From Monosporascus cannonballus (Eukaryota; Ascomycota; Sordariomycetes; Xylariales), in the NCBI GenBank assembly GCA_004154925.1, contig QJNS01000188.1:62001-126000 (forward strand): a stretch of 64,000 bases of DNA, written 5' to 3'. A program made the translations under genes and the position numbers. Under the pieces are notes generated by a model. It did not search any database. It saw only the letters and a program-made list of their open reading frames with translations, and was not told the DNA's origin. Below, piece by piece: positions 61,001 to 64,000 of the stretch; within the stretch, counting starts at the first letter, position 1; each line of letters begins with the position of its first letter.

Positions 61001-62099
61001 TTCCGGAACGTTACGGGAATTATAACGTTTTTTCGGTTTCGCAAATTTTTATTAATAATTTATAAAAGGCTTTTCGTTAATCGCAAAATTTTTAATTATT
61101 TTAATAAATAAAACGAAATAAATAAATTTTTTAACGGAAAATGCCGTAATAACTTTTTAATACCTTAAGAATATCTTTTTTACGGTACCGGTTTTATTAT
61201 ATTACGATTTTCGACATAAAATAATTTTAAAAATTAATATTTTCGATTAAACATTAAAAGGATTATTTTCGTAATACGATATATTAGGCGTTTTACGGCT
61301 TATCGCCTTTTTTTAGCAAAATATAACTTAGCAAAATATAATTACGAAATTTACGATAAAAAACTGTTAATTATCGTTAAAGTTTTCGAAAAATAACGCC
61401 CGGAATTATAAGGGGCTGAAAATCTTATATAAATTATTACCGATTATAAAAACCTATAATATTTTATTATTATAAAACTTTTAAATTAACGTTAAATTTA
61501 TTAATTCGAATTTTTTAGCGATTTCCGGTTTTAAATAATTTATAAATTAAAAAAAAAAGTTACGGTTCCGGACGTATTATTATGCCAACCCGGCGTTTAA
61601 CCTGCGAACCGCCATAATACGATTTACGATAAAATAACGTACTGATATCGAATAATACGTTTATTTAAGCGATAAAAAACTTTTTTAGGGCATATATTAT
61701 AAATGCCAGCTAGCTATTAAACGTATTAATCGATAACGTTTATAGGTTGTCCATATTAGCCAGTAATATTTTGGCGGTATTTGCGAATTTAACTTATAAA
61801 CGGTTTAAATTAAATATCCGTAAAACGCTTAAAATTACGAAAACCGATTATAAAATAATATAAAAATATATTTATGTTAAAAATAAATTATTTATATTAA
61901 AAAATAAAATTTTAAAATTATAAATATTATACCGTAATTATAATATACCGTTTACGGGTTATTTAAAACGTTTTAAAATATATAATTTATTATAACGGAA
62001 TTATTATTAGTTATGCTTATTACGGGATATAGTTACGTTTATATAAGGTTATTATTTTTACTGCTATATTAAGGTATTTAAAATTTCGCCGACGGGTTT

Positions 62100-62500
62100 T
62101 TTTAACCTTTTACCCGTTTTGTTCTGCTTATAGAACGATATTTTTGTAAATTACGTCGGTTTTTTTCCCCATTGCAAAAAATTCGGGTATATTTATAAAT
62201 ACGTTTTTATAATAATTAATAAATTTACGAAAATGCGTTATTTTATTGCCGTTACGGATATATTCGTAATTATTTTTGCCGACGTTTTTTTTTCTAATAT
62301 ATACCGCCTATATGGTATTTCGGCCATAGTTATATTGGATTGCGGTATATAATTTATTTTAATTTTTTGAAAAAAATTAAACCGATATTTAAGCGTTATA
62401 TTTCGCGTTTCGATAACTTATTACCTTTAAATTAATAATTAAACGGAAATCGTTAATACGGCGATAAAGTAATATTTATAAGATTATTATTCGTTTTATT
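62100..62500 (+). pseudogene. Degenerate gypsy integrase
   Basis: Readable pieces are VNYVGFFPHCKKFGYIYKYV, then INKFTKMRYFIAVT and a YLLPLN piece where family members have an FHPQTDGQ-type run. The order fits the DFxxxLPxS...VxVDRxTKxxHFIP segment of gypsy integrases. Multiple stops disrupt it. The antiparallel copy is at about 55140-55260. Confidence 0.7.
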
Positions 62501-63423
62501 AAAATAATTAAATAAATTAATTTTTTTAGCTAAATTTGTTAATAATAATTATATATCCAAAATTATTAACGTTTCGCCATTTTGTATTAATTAAAATTTT
62601 TACCTTATTATAAATATAGAATTATAACGATTTTCCAAAATTTCTAAAACGTTTACGTAATAGGAAAAAATATATTAAGGTAATAAATTACGTAAATAAA
62701 TTAAAACGAATTTTAAAAAGGGTTAAAATATTAATAGCGAAAACGTAAAACCGATACGCGGAATAAATTAATTAATACCGTAGTAACGCCGGTACGTTCG
62801 TAAAAAAAAACGGGTTTGGGTTAATATATGTTATATAAAATTAAAACGGCGTAATAATAAGTTTAGAAATAAATAAATAGGCCTTTTCGTTATTACCAAA
62901 ATATACCTTTGTATTATAACCGTCAAATTATTAATATAATATAAATTATTTTTAATTTTTTATATTTCCTTAATTTAATATTATAAATTAAACCTTTTAA
63001 AGCAAAAAATAATAAATAGAGAATAGGATATTCGGGCCGAAAACGTTATCGTTATAAATACAAACGATATAAAAGACGTTAAATAATATTTTAAAAAAAT
63101 TAAAGTTTTAAAAATATTAAATATAATTTTTAATATAAAGTTAAATAACCGTAATTATACCGCCCTACTTAGGAACCGGTTATAAATTTTATAAAAATAA
63201 CCTTAATAAATTTAGATTACTCGAATAATACCGGATATTATTAAAATAATAACGGAAAATAATACGAAACGTACGTAAAAAAGGAAAAAATATTTTATTA
63301 AGCCGATATCGCGGTAATATTATAATAAGGTTTACATTATATTAAAATTAATAAAATTAAATATTAATTCCTTTAACGTTATAAATAATTAAATTATAAA
63401 AAACCGGCGGCCAAATAACGGTA

Positions 63424-64000
63424 ACGTACCACATAAGCATCCTGGATGCACAAGCATCCTGGATAATTTTTGGCACTTCGCAATAACAAATTCAAATAAC
63501 TTAACAACAACATATCGCATTAATTAAAATTAATCGGATTTTTGTTCGCTAGACGTATTTATAACTTTTTCATAAATACGTGCATTATGCCCGGGCTTGC
63601 CGCAAACGCCACACTTCCGTTCCTTTGTTTCAACCCTTTTGTAACGACCCCCTTCAGTTATTATTAGATATATTTTTTTACCACCCCCTTCTTTTTGGGC
63701 CAGAAGAACTTGTCCCTTTTATATAATAAGTGTTTTTCCTTTTTGAAAACGTTTGTTTTTGGTTTTCCGACGTTTGCTTAAGATATAATTCGTTTCGCGT
63801 AATTAGGCAGCTTTTTTCCGAAAAAAAGTATTTTCGTACAAAAGTAATAGGTTACTTTTAATTAAAAGATTAACCGATTTAACCATTTTTGTAAGCGAGT
63901 TTTTTTGATAATTTTTAATTTTTCTTTCCAAATAACGCCCTTATTTTGTTATTTCGCGGATAATTTTAAGGGTTTTCGCTGGGGGGAAATGGAACCGGCA
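63424..64000 (-). mobile_element. End of a second pogo-type transposon, cut by window edge
   Basis: Composition changes at 63424, directly after a TA dinucleotide (63422-63423). The element end starts ACGTACCAC, followed by two 13-bp subterminal copies of AAGCATCCTGGAT (63435-63447 and 63452-63464). The minus strand then carries the end of a transposase with a CCHC knuckle. It sits inside the gypsy copy, so it arrived later. Damage is milder than in its host element. The far end and most of the transposase lie beyond the window. Confidence 0.72.
63520..63730 (-). pseudogene. C-terminus of pogo-type transposase with zinc knuckle
   Basis: The minus-strand frame reads GQVLLAQKEGGGKK, GGRYKRVETKERK and CGVCGKPGHNARIYEK, ending in a TAA near 63528. 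Fungal pogo transposases often end in C-x2-C-GKxGHNxRxC. Here the last knuckle cysteine reads Tyr (TGT to TAT), a RIP-type change. Upstream of about 63730 the frame is interrupted. Absence of the catalytic domain in view makes the family call dependent on this tail and the TA/terminal structure. Confidence 0.7.

Larger units (their letters stand above)
57571..63423 (+). mobile_element. RIP-degraded Ty3/gypsy copy, plus strand, interrupted by a pogo element
   Basis: The order is 5' LTR (57571-57715), presumed gag region (57716-59800, not recognisable by motif), RT (60295-61000), RNase H-like (61250-61600) and integrase (62100-62500). The copy is cut at 63423 by the end of a pogo-type transposon. 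Comparison with the inverted neighbour places this cut opposite about 53740, so roughly 1 kb plus the 3' LTR should continue beyond that transposon. Cytosines survive mainly in CpG; CpA is rare. Confidence 0.8.

Noticed and set aside
63000..63110. Possible chromodomain at the pol C-terminus of the gypsy copy
   Set aside because: Lys/Arg/Tyr-rich pieces were seen, but no frame gave the expected aromatic cage pattern.
1..64000. CRISPR arrays, telomeric repeats, biosynthetic cluster
   Set aside because: No regularly spaced repeats, no TTAGGG runs, and no polyketide, peptide synthetase or terpene genes. The reductase alone does not define a cluster.

Overview
The window comes from a filamentous ascomycete fungus. 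The evidence is short spliceosomal introns (47-138 bp), full-length fungal housekeeping genes (MCD4 and NADPH-cytochrome P450 reductase), a Zn2Cys6 regulator, a fungal DUF3431 protein, and long A+T-rich blocks of retrotransposon wreckage. Those blocks are rich in TpA, poor in CpA/TpG and keep CpG, which is the pattern left by repeat-induced point mutation (RIP). Nothing bacterial or viral was seen.

Layout. (1) 1-3629: A+T-rich, RIP-decayed Ty3/gypsy element on the minus strand, running off the left edge. (2) 3630-22000: gene-bearing DNA of balanced composition. It holds MCD4 (+, five exons), a P450 reductase gene (-, three exons), a DUF3431 gene (+, three exons, with a frame conflict at its first splice junction and an assembly gap in its second intron) and a Zn2Cys6 transcription factor (-, three exons). 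(3) about 22000-30815 and 32754-33490: balanced-composition DNA with no intact gene. It carries one recognisable dead gene, a 7-bladed beta-propeller lactonase at about 25.8-27.6 kb on the minus strand. (4) 30818-32751: a structurally complete but dead Fot1/pogo DNA transposon with TA target duplication and 37-bp terminal inverted repeats. (5) 33490-63423: about 30 kb of very A+T-rich RIP relics. They include a minus-strand gypsy element (about 37.2-42.95 kb), a plus-strand gypsy element (about 43-50.7 kb) with LTR fragments, and an inverted pair of a third gypsy family (52.5-57.57 kb minus, 57.57-63.42 kb plus). (6) 63424-64000: the end of another pogo-type transposon, inserted into the last gypsy copy, with a CCHC knuckle at the transposase C-terminus.

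The intact genes do not form a pathway cluster. MCD4 acts in GPI-anchor synthesis in the ER; the reductase feeds electrons to ER P450s and sterol enzymes; the DUF3431 protein and the regulator have no assigned roles. I found no convincing new multi-gene system. The most informative signals are the nested and inverted transposon architecture, the lactonase relic in otherwise gene-free DNA, the regulator's in-frame stop followed by 50 open codons, and the DUF3431 locus with its frame conflict and G/C homopolymer gap.
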